NCBI RefSeq assembly: GCF_024399315.1
Contig: NZ_CP075170.1
Coordinates: 3,410,001-3,474,000 of the forward strand
DNA length: 64,000 nucleotides
DNA from: Chryseobacterium sp. MA9
GTDB lineage: Bacteria > Bacteroidota > Bacteroidia > Flavobacteriales > Weeksellaceae
Direction: 5' to 3'
Shown: positions 17,537 through 26,154 of the stretch, piece after piece
Layout: each line of letters opens with the position of its first letter
Numbering within the stretch: position 1 is the stretch's first letter
Translations under genes and position numbers: made by a program
Notes under the pieces: model-generated
The model's database searches: none
Seen by the model: the letters and a program-made list of their open reading frames with translations, nothing else
What the model was told of the DNA's origin: nothing

Positions 17537-18508
17537 GTGACAAAAATTTTAGCATATCGTTTTTCCGCATTCGGAGATGTTGCGATGACTGTGCCTGTTT
17601 TCAGAGAATTTCTGGAGCAGAACCCCGGTGTGGAAATTATTATGGTGTCCAGAAAAAATTTTGAAGCCCTGTTTGCAGGAGTCCCTAATGTGACCTTTAA
17701 AGGCATTGATCTGGATGATTATAAAGGTCTCTTTGGACTGAGGAGACTGAGCAATGAACTGATCAGGGAGTTTAATCCGGATTGTATTGCCAATCTTCAC
17801 GATGTGATCCGGACCAAGGTTTTAGACCGGATATATAGAAGAAAGGGGCTTAAAGTTTTCAAAATAGATAAGGGTAAAGAGGAAAAAGAGCACCTTACGG
17901 ATGTTTGGAATCTCGAGAAAGTACAGCTGAAAAAAACAGTGGAGCGCTATGCTGATGTATTCCGGAAAATGGGATTCAAAGTTGAGCTTTCACATCAACT
18001 CAGACCAACTTCGGAGCATCAATCAGGGATTGGTTTTGCCCCTTTTGCCCAACACAAAGGAAAAATGCTTCCTCTGGAAAAATCCTATGAACTGGTCAGA
18101 ATTCTGGCTCAGAAACATACTGTATATTTCTTTGGTGGAGGTAAAAAAGAAACAGAGACCCTTGAAAGATGGGAAAGTGAGATTCCTAATACCAAAAATC
18201 TTTCCGGAAAATTAAACCTTACTGAAGAACTCAATCATATTGCCGGGCTGGAACTGATGATTTCCATGGATTCTGCGAATATGCATCTTGCCAGTCTTGT
18301 AGGAACGAGATGTGTTTCTATTTGGGGAGCTACCCATCCATATGCCGGGTTTTTAGGATTCGGACAGAGTGAAGAAGATGTTGTTCAGGTAAAAGATCTT
18401 ACCTGCAGGCCGTGTTCTGTTTTTGGAGATAAAGAATGTTACAGAGGAGACTGGGCTTGTCTTGAGGAATTTAATATCCAGAAAGTGATAGATAGGGTTA
18501 ATTTTTAA
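17537..18508 (+). CDS. Glycosyltransferase family 9 (heptosyltransferase-like)
   Basis: 323 residues from a GTG at 17537. It is a GT-B enzyme of the ADP-heptose:LPS heptosyltransferase family: the N-terminus RFSAFGDVAMTVPVFREF is the classic phosphate-loop start. The C-terminal half contains GFAPFAQHKGKMLP, YFFGGGKKE, MISMDSANMHLASLVGT and SIWGATHP, the D-x-x-x-x-H-L-A region that binds the donor. The role is probably in LPS core or O-antigen assembly. It ends 10 bp into the convergent glycosyltransferase gene. Confidence 0.88.
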   Translation: MTKILAYRFSAFGDVAMTVPVFREFLEQNPGVEIIMVSRKNFEALFAGVPNVTFKGIDLDDYKGLFGLRRLSNELIREFNPDCIANLHDVIRTKVLDRIYRRKGLKVFKIDKGKEEKEHLTDVWNLEKVQLKKTVERYADVFRKMGFKVELSHQLRPTSEHQSGIGFAPFAQHKGKMLPLEKSYELVRILAQKHTVYFFGGGKKETETLERWESEIPNTKNLSGKLNLTEELNHIAGLELMISMDSANMHLASLVGTRCVSIWGATHPYAGFLGFGQSEEDVVQVKDLTCRPCSVFGDKECYRGDWACLEEFNIQKVIDRVNF

Positions 18509-19619
18509 AAATAATCTTTACAATCTCTTCGGCTTTAGCATGATCCGAGTGTGTGTTTTCTAAGATTTGCTTTCTTTTTTCAGTATCATTATAGTCTTTT
18601 TCAGCAGAGGCAATAATCTGTTGGCGAATTTCGGCCATATCAGCTCCATAAAGGCATAAATCCTTCAAAGCAGGATCATCTGTAATACTTCCATTAATAA
18701 TCACAAAACGACTGTTGTAAAGGGTGTTGAAAAGCTTCACCTTTGTTCCTGAATTCTGATAAGAAATCAGAATATTTGCATGAGCATTTTCCAGAAGATG
18801 ATGAAGATTTTCTGTAGTACGAATAGGAACGAGGGTGATATTTTCAACTGCAGATATTTTCCTTTTAATGTCTTCACTGGCACGATCGGAGGCAACAACA
18901 AGTTTATACTGTGGAAGAGTTTTGAATAAATCAAGAGTTTCAATAAGTGCCTTTTTGTTATCAGCTGTGGTGAGATCTCCATGAAAAAGAAAGTAATTCC
19001 CTTTTCTATCCAGTTGCCTTACTGATGGATTGCCATGGAAAATATGGACCAACCGGGCATTTCCCGAATAAGCCTCCACTTCATTATATTCCTTTTCAGA
19101 CAGGCAGAACACAGTTTCAAACTTCTTTAAAAGCTTTTTCTGATATCCTTTATATTTTAAAGATTCAATTCTGTAAACAATCTTTTTGAAAATATTTTTT
19201 TCTGATAATGAAAGACCTTTGTAATACTCTGTTTCGTTGTTGTGATGGCGGAGATATAGTTTGTGTCTGCTGTATTTCAGAAACCTGATGATGGATGTTG
19301 TCTGCAGGCCTTCAAACAATATTGGAGCCTGAATGCTTTCCAGATTTTTAAGAAGCAGATCAGAATCTCTTATTACAGCAGCGAAAGGAATTTTTGAGAA
19401 ATAAAGAAGGAGATTTTTTTTCTTTTCATAAAAAAACACATTTTCTGTACTTTCCTCAACTTCCGGATCAATCTTTACAGGAATTTTGTCTACAAAACAA
19501 TGAAGGTGGATTCTTATTCCCAGATCAGATAAGGCCTTGATCTTATAATACACGTCAATAATTCCACCATAAGAAGGAGGGTAGGGATAGTTGAATGATA
19601 TGATATGGAGTTCCTTCAC
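18498..19619 (-). CDS. Glycosyltransferase-like protein, GT-B fold
   Basis: 373 residues if started at the GTG at 19619 (MKELHIISFNYPYPPSYGG). The open frame runs on to 19952 only by reading through two tRNA genes, so the longer version is rejected. The N-terminal segment (YPPSYGGIIDVYYKIKALSDLG) and the later YFLFHGDLTTADNKKALIE, GTKVKLFNTLYNSRFVI segments fit a GT-B sugar transferase with diverged motifs. It overlaps the 3' end of the GT9 gene by 11 bp. A TTG or CTG start a few codons upstream is possible. Confidence 0.75.
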   Translation of the reverse strand: MKELHIISFNYPYPPSYGGIIDVYYKIKALSDLGIRIHLHCFVDKIPVKIDPEVEESTENVFFYEKKKNLLLYFSKIPFAAVIRDSDLLLKNLESIQAPILFEGLQTTSIIRFLKYSRHKLYLRHHNNETEYYKGLSLSEKNIFKKIVYRIESLKYKGYQKKLLKKFETVFCLSEKEYNEVEAYSGNARLVHIFHGNPSVRQLDRKGNYFLFHGDLTTADNKKALIETLDLFKTLPQYKLVVASDRASEDIKRKISAVENITLVPIRTTENLHHLLENAHANILISYQNSGTKVKLFNTLYNSRFVIINGSITDDPALKDLCLYGADMAEIRQQIIASAEKDYNDTEKRKQILENTHSDHAKAEEIVKIIFKN

Positions 19620-19703
19620 GTCAAGCAGATTCAAATGCAGACAAAGGTAAATAAATATAAGGAAAAGTGGTAAGGGAACTCTTAAATAGCCTAGGAATAA
19701 AAC

Positions 19704-19733
19704 AAAAAAATCTCCCAATTTCTTGAGAGATTT
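19704..19733 (-). terminator. Terminator of the tRNA-Val pair
   Basis: Minus strand: AAATCTC stem, 12-nt loop, GAGATTT, then a T run. It lies just downstream of the second tRNA. Confidence 0.75.
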
Positions 19734-19736
19734 CTG

Positions 19737-19811
19737 TGGGTCCTGAGGGATTCGAACCCCCGACCCTCTGGGTGTAAACCAGATGCTCTGAACCAACTGA
19801 GCTAAGAACCC
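19737..19811 (-). tRNA. tRNA-Val (UAC), downstream copy
   Basis: 75 nt with a full cloverleaf. The acceptor stem is GGGTTCT / AGGACCC with discriminator A, the anticodon loop is TTTACAC (anticodon TAC), and the T arm includes GGTTCGAATCC. The 3' CCA is not encoded. It is identical in sequence to the copy at 19845-19919 and separated from it by 33 bp. Confidence 0.95.
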
Positions 19812-19844
19812 GAATTTTTTTGAAAGGTTTCGTTTCCTTTTCTG

Positions 19845-19919
19845 TGGGTCCTGAGGGATTCGAACCCCCGACCCTCTGGGTGTAAACCAGATGCTCTGAA
19901 CCAACTGAGCTAAGAACCC
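19845..19919 (-). tRNA. tRNA-Val (UAC), upstream copy
   Basis: 75 nt, identical to the copy at 19737-19811. It is transcribed first from the promoter at 19950-19980. The anticodon TAC reads valine codons. CCA is not encoded. Confidence 0.95.
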
Positions 19920-19949
19920 TCTAGACTTGTTCTCTTGTTTAGAGTGGTG

Positions 19950-19980
19950 CAAATATACGACTTATTCTTTAATCTCCAAA
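19950..19980 (-). promoter_or_regulatory. Consensus promoter of the tRNA-Val pair
   Basis: Minus strand TTTG (19980-19977), 19 bp, TATATTTG (19957-19950): a perfect Bacteroidota promoter. It overlaps the last codons of folC and predicts a start about 25 nt before the first tRNA. Confidence 0.8.
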
Positions 19981-21206
19981 TTTTTTTCTAAAAAATCTCC
20001 CACTACAAAGTTGCTTCCGCCGATGAAAATCATTTCCTCGTTTGTACATCGTTCTTTTGCAGCAAGATACGCTTCCTGTACAGAATCAAAAATTTTATAA
20101 AAAATTTTCGCCTCCTGAAGTAGATTTTCATAGTCTTCCGGGTGTCTTCCCCTGTTGACAGATGGTTTTGCAAAATAAAACTCAGAATTTTCAGGAAGTA
20201 AATTCATCACATCATCTATTTTTTTGTCATTCACAAACCCCAAAATGACATGCTTGTGGCGGCCAATTGAATTTAATTGTGAAAAAACATACTCCAAACC
20301 TGCCTGATTGTGTCCCGTATCACAAATCGTAAGCGGATTTTTTGAAAATTCAAACCATCGGCCAATGAATCCGGTATTCTGATGAACATGGAGTAGCCCG
20401 GTTTCAAGATCTTTTTCAGAAATATGTACCCCCAGTTTTCTTAATTCTTCTACCGCAGCCAATACCACTCTGATATTCTTCTTTTGATAATTTCCTTTCA
20501 GATCAGAGGTAAGGGCTGTCTCAATAAAAGTTGCATCTATAAATGGAGCATTTTCTTTTATTGCTTGCTCTCTGATGATGTTTTTGACTACTTCATTTTC
20601 ATCACCGGAGATAACTGGGATTTTGCTTTTAATAATTCCTGCTTTCTCTGCTGCAATTTCTTCAATGGTATCTCCCAAAATATTCTGATGATCCAGTTGA
20701 ACATTTGTAATCGCAGAAATCAGAGGTTTAATAATGTTTGTTGAATCCAGTCTTCCTCCCAATCCAACTTCAATAATGGCAAAATCCACCTGCTGCTGAT
20801 AGAAATATTCAAAGGCCATTATGGTAGTAAACTCAAAAAATGAAGGCCGGATATCTTCAGGAAGTTTTCTTAATTTCTGAATAAAATCAAAGACAAATTC
20901 CTTATTACAGTTTTTTCCGTTAACCTTAATACGCTCCGTAAAGTCTATCAAATGCGGGGAGTTGTATAATCCAGTTTTATAACCAGCCTCCTGAAGAACC
21001 GATGCCAGCATATTGCTTGAAGAACCTTTTCCATTGGTTCCGCCAATGTGGATACACTTTATTTTATCCTGGGGATTTCCAAAGAAAGCACAAAGCTTGA
21101 TGATATTGTCAAGTCCAGGTTTATAAGCCTTCTGTCCATCTATCTGATAGTTGGGCATCTGTACGAAAAGCCAGTCAATAGCTTCCTGATATTGTTCATT
21201 TGTCAT
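19962..21206 (-). CDS. folC: Bifunctional folylpolyglutamate / dihydrofolate synthase
   Basis: A 414-residue Mur-ligase-family enzyme that adds glutamate to dihydropteroate and to folates using ATP. It has the P-loop HIGGTNGKGSSSNML (about 53-67), the folate-loop region LYNSPHLIDFTERIKVNG, and VGLGGRLDSTN. It also has TNVQLDHQNILGDT with the metal-binding His, and the C-terminal domain opening at WFEFSKNPLTICDTGHNQ. Its length matches the family. Its 3' end carries the tRNA promoter. Confidence 0.93.
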   Translation of the reverse strand: MTNEQYQEAIDWLFVQMPNYQIDGQKAYKPGLDNIIKLCAFFGNPQDKIKCIHIGGTNGKGSSSNMLASVLQEAGYKTGLYNSPHLIDFTERIKVNGKNCNKEFVFDFIQKLRKLPEDIRPSFFEFTTIMAFEYFYQQQVDFAIIEVGLGGRLDSTNIIKPLISAITNVQLDHQNILGDTIEEIAAEKAGIIKSKIPVISGDENEVVKNIIREQAIKENAPFIDATFIETALTSDLKGNYQKKNIRVVLAAVEELRKLGVHISEKDLETGLLHVHQNTGFIGRWFEFSKNPLTICDTGHNQAGLEYVFSQLNSIGRHKHVILGFVNDKKIDDVMNLLPENSEFYFAKPSVNRGRHPEDYENLLQEAKIFYKIFDSVQEAYLAAKERCTNEEMIFIGGSNFVVGDFLEKNLEIKE

Positions 21207-21256
21207 GATACAAAATTCTCAAAAGTTTTATTAAAATGAAACTATTTTTTTCAATC

Positions 21257-21290
21257 TGTAACTTTTTTATATTTACTTCGTCTAATAGGG
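21257..21290 (+). promoter_or_regulatory. ECF-sigma-like promoter before the TolC-family gene
   Basis: TGTAAC (21257-21262), 16 bp, CGTCTAATAGG. The -35 hexamer resembles those at 8349 and 10875, but the -10 region differs. The predicted leader is about 100 nt. Confidence 0.4.
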
Positions 21291-21392
21291 AAAAATCTTA
21301 ATATAAAATCGCTGTGATTTGTAGGTACAGATACTGAATGAAGATGACGCGATTCTATATGACCATTAAAAACAAATAAACATCTACATAAT

Positions 21393-22715
21393 ATGAAAAA
21401 AGTTTGGATTATCGTTTTTGGACTAAGCTGTCTGGGTTTAAGTGCTCAGAAGAAATGGTCCTTAAAAGAATGTGTAAGCTATGCAGTGGAGCATAATCTT
21501 CAGGTTATCCAAAATCAATATACCAAGCAAAACCAGGAATACAACCTTAAAGCAGCTAAAAGAGATTATTTACCTTCTGTATCAGGGAGTATTACGAATG
21601 GGGTGAGTTTTGGACAAGGATCATTGGGAGCAGGAAGCTATAGAAACGATAGATTCAATAACAGTATTGGTGTAGGTGCCGATGTTTTGGTCTATAATAA
21701 TGGGAGATTAGAGAAGAATGTAAGAAAAATCCAGTTTGATGTAGAAGCTAGCCAGTATGATATTGAAGCAATCAAAAATGATATCTCGGTACAAATTGCA
21801 CAACAATATTTAACAGCTTTATTGAACAAAGAAATTGTTAAGATTTCTCAAAGCGCTGTAGAAAATGCTAAAAAGCAGTATGACAGAGCAAGGATAACCA
21901 CACAGGTTGGAACTACCGCTCAGACCGTTTTAGCGGAAGCAGAAGCAGCTTTGGCGAGAGAAAAGCAGAATCTTAAAACAGCAGAGGTTAATGTAGGAAG
22001 AGCTCTTTTTGCAATCGCTCAGCTTTTACAGCTTTCAGATTATAAGGATTTTGATGTGGAAAATGTAGAAATTCCTGAAGCATTGGATTCACAGCTGGTA
22101 ACTGCTGACGAGGTTCTTACAAAAGCTTATGATGGACAACCCCAGATAAAAGCAGCCGAAAGCAGGATAAGATCTGCCGAAGCACAAACTGAAGTAAGTA
22201 AAACAGCATTCTGGCCTACATTAACGGCTAGTGCCGGTCTTAATACGTTCTACAATAAATCATTTAATGTTCCTCCTGGTGTTGTGCAGGGAACTTTTTT
22301 TGAGCAATATAAAGATCAGTTTGGACAAAATGTAGGATTGTCACTTAATATTCCTATCTTCAATAAAGGGAAAACAAAACTACAGGTTGAGCAGTCTAAG
22401 TTAAATGAAAGTGTTAGCAAAATTTCCCTTGAACAGCAGAAACAAACGGTAAGACAAAATGTACAGAAGGCTCAGTTTGATGCTGATGCCAACTATGAAA
22501 CATATCTTGCTGCAGTAGAAGCAGAAAAAAGCTCGAAACTGGCTCTTGATTTTGCGGATAAAAGCTATGCTGCCGGAAGAACAACAATCTATGACGTAAA
22601 TGTGGCGAGAAATAATTATGCAAATGCACAGGGATCAGTAGCGCAGGCAAAATATAATTATCTTTTTAGTCTTAAACTATTGAATTTCTATGCGGGAATT
22701 CCATTAAGTTTGTAA
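21393..22715 (+). CDS. TolC-family outer-membrane efflux/secretion channel
   Basis: 440 residues with a signal peptide (MKKVWIIVFGLSCLGLSAQ). It has two outer-membrane-efflux-protein repeats, each a long coiled-coil hairpin (NLKAAKRDYLPSVSGSI; AESRIRSAEAQTEVSKTAFWPTLTAS) and a beta-strand pair, as in TolC. The family forms trimeric channels across the periplasm for RND, ABC or MFS pumps. No pump or membrane-fusion gene is adjacent, so its partner is elsewhere. The next gene starts 1 bp after the stop. Confidence 0.9.
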   Translation: MKKVWIIVFGLSCLGLSAQKKWSLKECVSYAVEHNLQVIQNQYTKQNQEYNLKAAKRDYLPSVSGSITNGVSFGQGSLGAGSYRNDRFNNSIGVGADVLVYNNGRLEKNVRKIQFDVEASQYDIEAIKNDISVQIAQQYLTALLNKEIVKISQSAVENAKKQYDRARITTQVGTTAQTVLAEAEAALAREKQNLKTAEVNVGRALFAIAQLLQLSDYKDFDVENVEIPEALDSQLVTADEVLTKAYDGQPQIKAAESRIRSAEAQTEVSKTAFWPTLTASAGLNTFYNKSFNVPPGVVQGTFFEQYKDQFGQNVGLSLNIPIFNKGKTKLQVEQSKLNESVSKISLEQQKQTVRQNVQKAQFDADANYETYLAAVEAEKSSKLALDFADKSYAAGRTTIYDVNVARNNYANAQGSVAQAKYNYLFSLKLLNFYAGIPLSL

Positions 22716-22716
22716 A

Positions 22717-23310
22717 ATGTCTATCCAATCATTAGAAAAATATTTACCTCAAAACAATACTCTTAAATATTTAAGAATCTGGTTTTCAGATTACTATATA
22801 CATATAAAAGTTACAAGAAACAGGAATTCAAAACTGGGAGATTACAGAAGACTTCCGGACAATTCCCATGAAATAACGGTAAACTCTACGCTTACCCCGC
22901 AGCTTTTTTTCTTTGTGCTGACTCATGAGCTCGCGCACCTGATTGCGTTTGAAAAATATGGACGAAAAATCTCTCCTCACGGTAACGAATGGAAAGAAAC
23001 TTTCAGAAATATGCTCCTGGAAAGTCTTGAAATTTATGATGAAGAGCTGAAACCTATCATTATAAAATTTTCAAAATCACCCAAAGCGAACTTCATGGCC
23101 AGCCCTGATCTGGTAAGGTATTTTCATACTGAGAAACAAGATGATACTCTTCATTTTATTGAGGAACTTCAGAAGGGTGAGTTTTTTATATACCGCAACG
23201 AAAAGTATTTATTAGAAGGTCTAGTTAAAAAAAACTATCTTTGTAAGAACCTGGCTACTGGAAGGAAGTATTCTTTCAAGCCATTAGCCAGGGTAGAAAA
23301 ATGTAGCTAA
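22717..23310 (+). CDS. SprT-like zinc metalloprotease-fold protein
   Basis: A 197-residue cytoplasmic protein with the zincin motif HELAH at residues 70-74 and a third likely ligand His in SPHGNEW (about 88). This arrangement is typical of SprT/Spartan-like domains, some of which act on DNA-protein crosslinks. A C-terminal zinc-ribbon-like part has few cysteines (YLCKNL, EKCS). It sits between tolC (1 bp gap) and manC (2 bp gap), so the three genes are probably cotranscribed. Confidence 0.82.
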   Translation: MSIQSLEKYLPQNNTLKYLRIWFSDYYIHIKVTRNRNSKLGDYRRLPDNSHEITVNSTLTPQLFFFVLTHELAHLIAFEKYGRKISPHGNEWKETFRNMLLESLEIYDEELKPIIIKFSKSPKANFMASPDLVRYFHTEKQDDTLHFIEELQKGEFFIYRNEKYLLEGLVKKNYLCKNLATGRKYSFKPLARVEKCS

Positions 23311-23312
23311 TA

Positions 23313-24395
23313 ATGTTAAAATCAGATAGATACTGCGTTATAATGGCGGGAGGAATCGGGAGCCGATTCTGGCCGATGAGCACGCAGAAATTTCCAAAAC
23401 AGTTTCAGGATATTTTAGGTACCGGGCGTACTATGATTCAGCAGACCTATGACAGAATCAGCAAGGCAATTCCTAAAGAACAAATATTCGTGATTACGAA
23501 TAAAGAGTATGTGGCTCTTTCCCATCAGCAGCTTCCGGAGATTCCTGAAGAAAATATTGTGGGTGAACCGCTTATGAAGAATACAGCTGCATGTAACCTG
23601 TATATGGCCAACAAGATTGCTGAGATCAATCCGGATGCAACAATGATTGTGCTTCCTGCGGATCACCTGATCCTTAAAGAAGATGTATTTTTGGAAAAAG
23701 TGGAGCTGGCATTTGAGGTGGCTTCTAAACATGATTATCTGGTAACATTAGGGATTACCCCAACAAGGCCTGATACAGGTTACGGCTACATTCAGTTTGT
23801 AGAAAAGAAGGGTTCAGATTATTTTAAAGTCAAAACATTCACAGAAAAACCGATCCTTGAAATTGCCCAAAGCTTCTTAGAGAGCGGTGATTTCCTTTGG
23901 AATGCGGGTATTTTTATATGGAACGTAAAAAGTATTCACCACGCTTTTGACCTTTATCTTCCGGAGATGATGCAGCATTTTATGGCTTGTGAATACAATT
24001 CAGAAAAGGAAAACAGCTGTATTGAAACCATTTATCCAAAAGTTCAGAAAATTTCAATTGATAACGGAATTTTAGAAAAAGCAAAGAATGTATATGTGAT
24101 TCCATCGGATTTAGGATGGAGTGATCTGGGAACATGGACTTCTGTTTACGAAAATACAGAAAAAGACAAAGACGGAAATGCTGTGAAATTAAAGCATTTG
24201 CTTTCCTATAATTCAAAAGGAAACATAATCCGTCTGAGAAATAATAACAAGGCGGTAATCATTGACGGTCTTGAAAACTACATTGTTGTAGATACCGATA
24301 AAGCACTTCTTATCTGCCCGCGCGATAATGACCAGCTTATAAAGGATTATGTCCTTGACTTAAAAAACTTCAAGAAAGGAGATAAGTTTATGTAA
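23313..24395 (+). CDS. manC: Mannose-1-phosphate guanylyltransferase
   Basis: A 360-residue nucleotidyltransferase making GDP-mannose from GTP and mannose-1-phosphate, a precursor for surface glycans. Motifs: GGIGSRFWPMSTQKFPKQF (about 12-30), PADHLI, RPDTGYGYIQF, FTEKP and WNAGIFIW, ending with the DLGWSDLGTW segment. It lacks the C-terminal phosphomannose isomerase half found in longer AlgA-type proteins. It is consistent with the nearby glycosyltransferase genes. Confidence 0.93.
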   Translation: MLKSDRYCVIMAGGIGSRFWPMSTQKFPKQFQDILGTGRTMIQQTYDRISKAIPKEQIFVITNKEYVALSHQQLPEIPEENIVGEPLMKNTAACNLYMANKIAEINPDATMIVLPADHLILKEDVFLEKVELAFEVASKHDYLVTLGITPTRPDTGYGYIQFVEKKGSDYFKVKTFTEKPILEIAQSFLESGDFLWNAGIFIWNVKSIHHAFDLYLPEMMQHFMACEYNSEKENSCIETIYPKVQKISIDNGILEKAKNVYVIPSDLGWSDLGTWTSVYENTEKDKDGNAVKLKHLLSYNSKGNIIRLRNNNKAVIIDGLENYIVVDTDKALLICPRDNDQLIKDYVLDLKNFKKGDKFM

Positions 24396-24427
24396 TATTT
24401 GGTATATTTTCTGCTGATTCTTAAATT

Positions 24428-25090
24428 ATGATTAAAGCTGCAACCCAATTTATAATTCTTACATTTTTACTTTTGGGAGTCATAGGATATTCTCAGGAGA
24501 AGAAAAAATTTTCAAGCATTCCAAATATTTTACAGCAGGTGAACCCAAGCAATAAGGTAGACTCATGGATATTGGTATACAACAGCTATGGAAAAGGTGA
24601 AGAAATAAAGATTTCGGGTAAGGTGAATTATACCCCTCAGTTCTCAGGGTTTAATCTTTTTCCCAGTGAAGACAGCTTTTATTATATTGCTTATTCAGAA
24701 GGAGGTAAAGTAAATTATGTTACCGATGTTGAGGGACTTAAGAAGTTCATAGACAAGGTTGATAATGCTCAGGAAGCTGCTGTAATGCTGGCTGCGGAAG
24801 GATATATGGTAGATGAGGAATTCAAAGACCTTGCGGGTAACTATCATGAAGACAAATCGAATTATTATCTGGACCTTGGAAAACTGACCTCAAAGGAGTG
24901 TCCTTATCAGAAAACGCATTATACAGTGACTGTAAACAAATCAACAGGCGCTGTAAGCAATGTAAAGGACAATGGAACCTATATTGAGCTTTACAATAAA
25001 AAATGTGCTAATAACCCGAGACTTTTAAAAATCGAAAAAAAAGAAGAACCAAAGAAAGATGAGCCTAAAAAAACACCCAAACGCAGATAA
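24428..25090 (+). CDS. Secreted protein of unknown function with Lys-rich tail
   Basis: 220 residues, signal peptide (MIKAATQFIILTFLLLGVIGYSQ), not recognised. The middle part is mixed alpha/beta. Two cysteines (KECPYQ and KKCANN) could form a disulfide, and the C-terminus is highly charged (KKEEPKKDEPKKTPKRR). It is 32 bp after manC. Its last 32 bp overlap the start of the GNAT gene in another frame. Confidence 0.75.
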   Translation: MIKAATQFIILTFLLLGVIGYSQEKKKFSSIPNILQQVNPSNKVDSWILVYNSYGKGEEIKISGKVNYTPQFSGFNLFPSEDSFYYIAYSEGGKVNYVTDVEGLKKFIDKVDNAQEAAVMLAAEGYMVDEEFKDLAGNYHEDKSNYYLDLGKLTSKECPYQKTHYTVTVNKSTGAVSNVKDNGTYIELYNKKCANNPRLLKIEKKEEPKKDEPKKTPKRR

Positions 25091-25592
25091 TACCTATGAG
25101 ACTGAACGATTAATACTTCGTCCGATGTCTCGTGATGACAGAGATTTTGTCTTTGAACTTTATAACAGACCAAAATTTATCCAACATATCGGCAATCGTA
25201 ATGTTAATAGTATTGAAGATGCCGAAAACTATATCCTGAACAGATTTGCTCCACAGATTGAAAGGCTGGGATTCGGAAACTATCTTTTATTAACTAAAGA
25301 CAGAAACGAAAAAGTAGGAGCAGTAGGAATCTTCGAAAGAGAAGGTCTTGATATTGTGGATATCGGGTATTCTCTACTGGAAGAATTTGAAGGTAAAGGA
25401 TATGCTTTTGAGGCTGCTCAGAAAGTCAAATCTATTGGTATGGATGAGTTTGGATTATCAAAAATATCTGCTATCATTTCAAAAGATAACGTTTCTTCTC
25501 AAAAGCTGATCGAAAAGTTGGGATTAAGGTTTAAAAAACATGTAACTCTTCCCGGAGAAACCGAAGAATTGAATTATTACGAAACAGAATAA
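25059..25592 (+). CDS. GNAT-family N-acetyltransferase (RimJ/RimL type)
   Basis: 177 residues. The opening YETERLILRPMSRDDRDF is the classic start of RimJ/RimL-like acetyltransferases. The acetyl-CoA loop region is around LLEEFEGKGYAFEAA, followed by SAIISKDNVSSQKLIEKLGL. It probably acetylates an amino group of a protein, peptide or small molecule; the substrate is unknown. The only suitable start overlaps the upstream gene by 32 bp. Confidence 0.85.
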   Translation: MSLKKHPNADNTYETERLILRPMSRDDRDFVFELYNRPKFIQHIGNRNVNSIEDAENYILNRFAPQIERLGFGNYLLLTKDRNEKVGAVGIFEREGLDIVDIGYSLLEEFEGKGYAFEAAQKVKSIGMDEFGLSKISAIISKDNVSSQKLIEKLGLRFKKHVTLPGETEELNYYETE

Positions 25593-25610
25593 TATAAATT
25601 CTAAAAAAAT

Positions 25611-25648
25611 CCACCAATAACACTTTTATATTCCTGTGCTATTGGTGG
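25611..25648. terminator. Hairpin between convergent GNAT and bcp genes
   Basis: CCACCAATA / TATTGGTGG, a 9-bp perfect stem extended by CAC/GTG across one mismatch. Confidence 0.75.
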
Positions 25649-25671
25649 AAATATTTGTTTTAAAGAGAAAA

Positions 25672-26121
25672 TTATCCTTCCAGAATCTGTTCAGCGGCAG
25701 TCTTAGAAGTCACTTTTTCAATTACTCTTGTACAAACGCCATTTTCATCAAAAATAAAAGTGGTTCTTACAATTCCCATATAGGTTTTTCCAAATGTTTT
25801 TTTCTCCTGCCATACCCCGAATTTTTCAATAATATTACGGTTTTCGTCTGCAATAAGATCATAAGGAAAAGCAAATTTGCTGTGGAAATTCTTCTGCTTT
25901 TTTACAGAATCACCACTTATTCCCAATAATTGAAATCCTGCTTTTTTAAGCTTAGCATAGTTATCGCTCAGGTTGCAGGCTTCCACAGTGCAGGTTGGCG
26001 TATTCGCTTGTGGATAAAAGAAAACCACTAGTTTTTTTCCAATTAATTTTGATGAGGTTACTGTTTCTCCATCTTGATTGAGTTCTTCAAATTCAGGTAA
26101 TTTATCTCCAACTTTCAGCAT
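25672..26121 (-). CDS. bcp: Thiol peroxidase, peroxiredoxin Bcp/PrxQ family
   Basis: A 149-residue thioredoxin-fold enzyme that reduces hydroperoxides with electrons from thioredoxin. The peroxidatic Cys44 lies in the P-x-x-x-T-x-x-C motif (YPQANTPTC) and the resolving Cys49 is five residues later, as in alpha2-type Bcp/PrxQ. The last ~15 residues (VTSKTAAEQILEG) fit the family. It is divergent from nth and shares a short promoter region with it. Confidence 0.93.
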   Translation of the reverse strand: MLKVGDKLPEFEELNQDGETVTSSKLIGKKLVVFFYPQANTPTCTVEACNLSDNYAKLKKAGFQLLGISGDSVKKQKNFHSKFAFPYDLIADENRNIIEKFGVWQEKKTFGKTYMGIVRTTFIFDENGVCTRVIEKVTSKTAAEQILEG

Positions 26122-26128
26122 AATGATT

Positions 26129-26136
26129 TAATTTTG
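26129..26136 (+). promoter_or_regulatory. -7 box of the endonuclease III gene
   Basis: TAATTTTG matches TAnnTTTG. It lies just before the ATG at 26155 and excludes the in-frame TTG at 26134 as a start. Confidence 0.5.
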
Positions 26137-26154
26137 TTCAAATTTAAGCGTTAC

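Noticed and set aside
19620-19952. Upstream extension of the glycosyltransferase frame through the tRNA-Val pair
   Set aside because: The extra residues repeat the same peptide twice because they are antisense readings of identical tRNA genes; no suitable start, and the tRNAs are certain.
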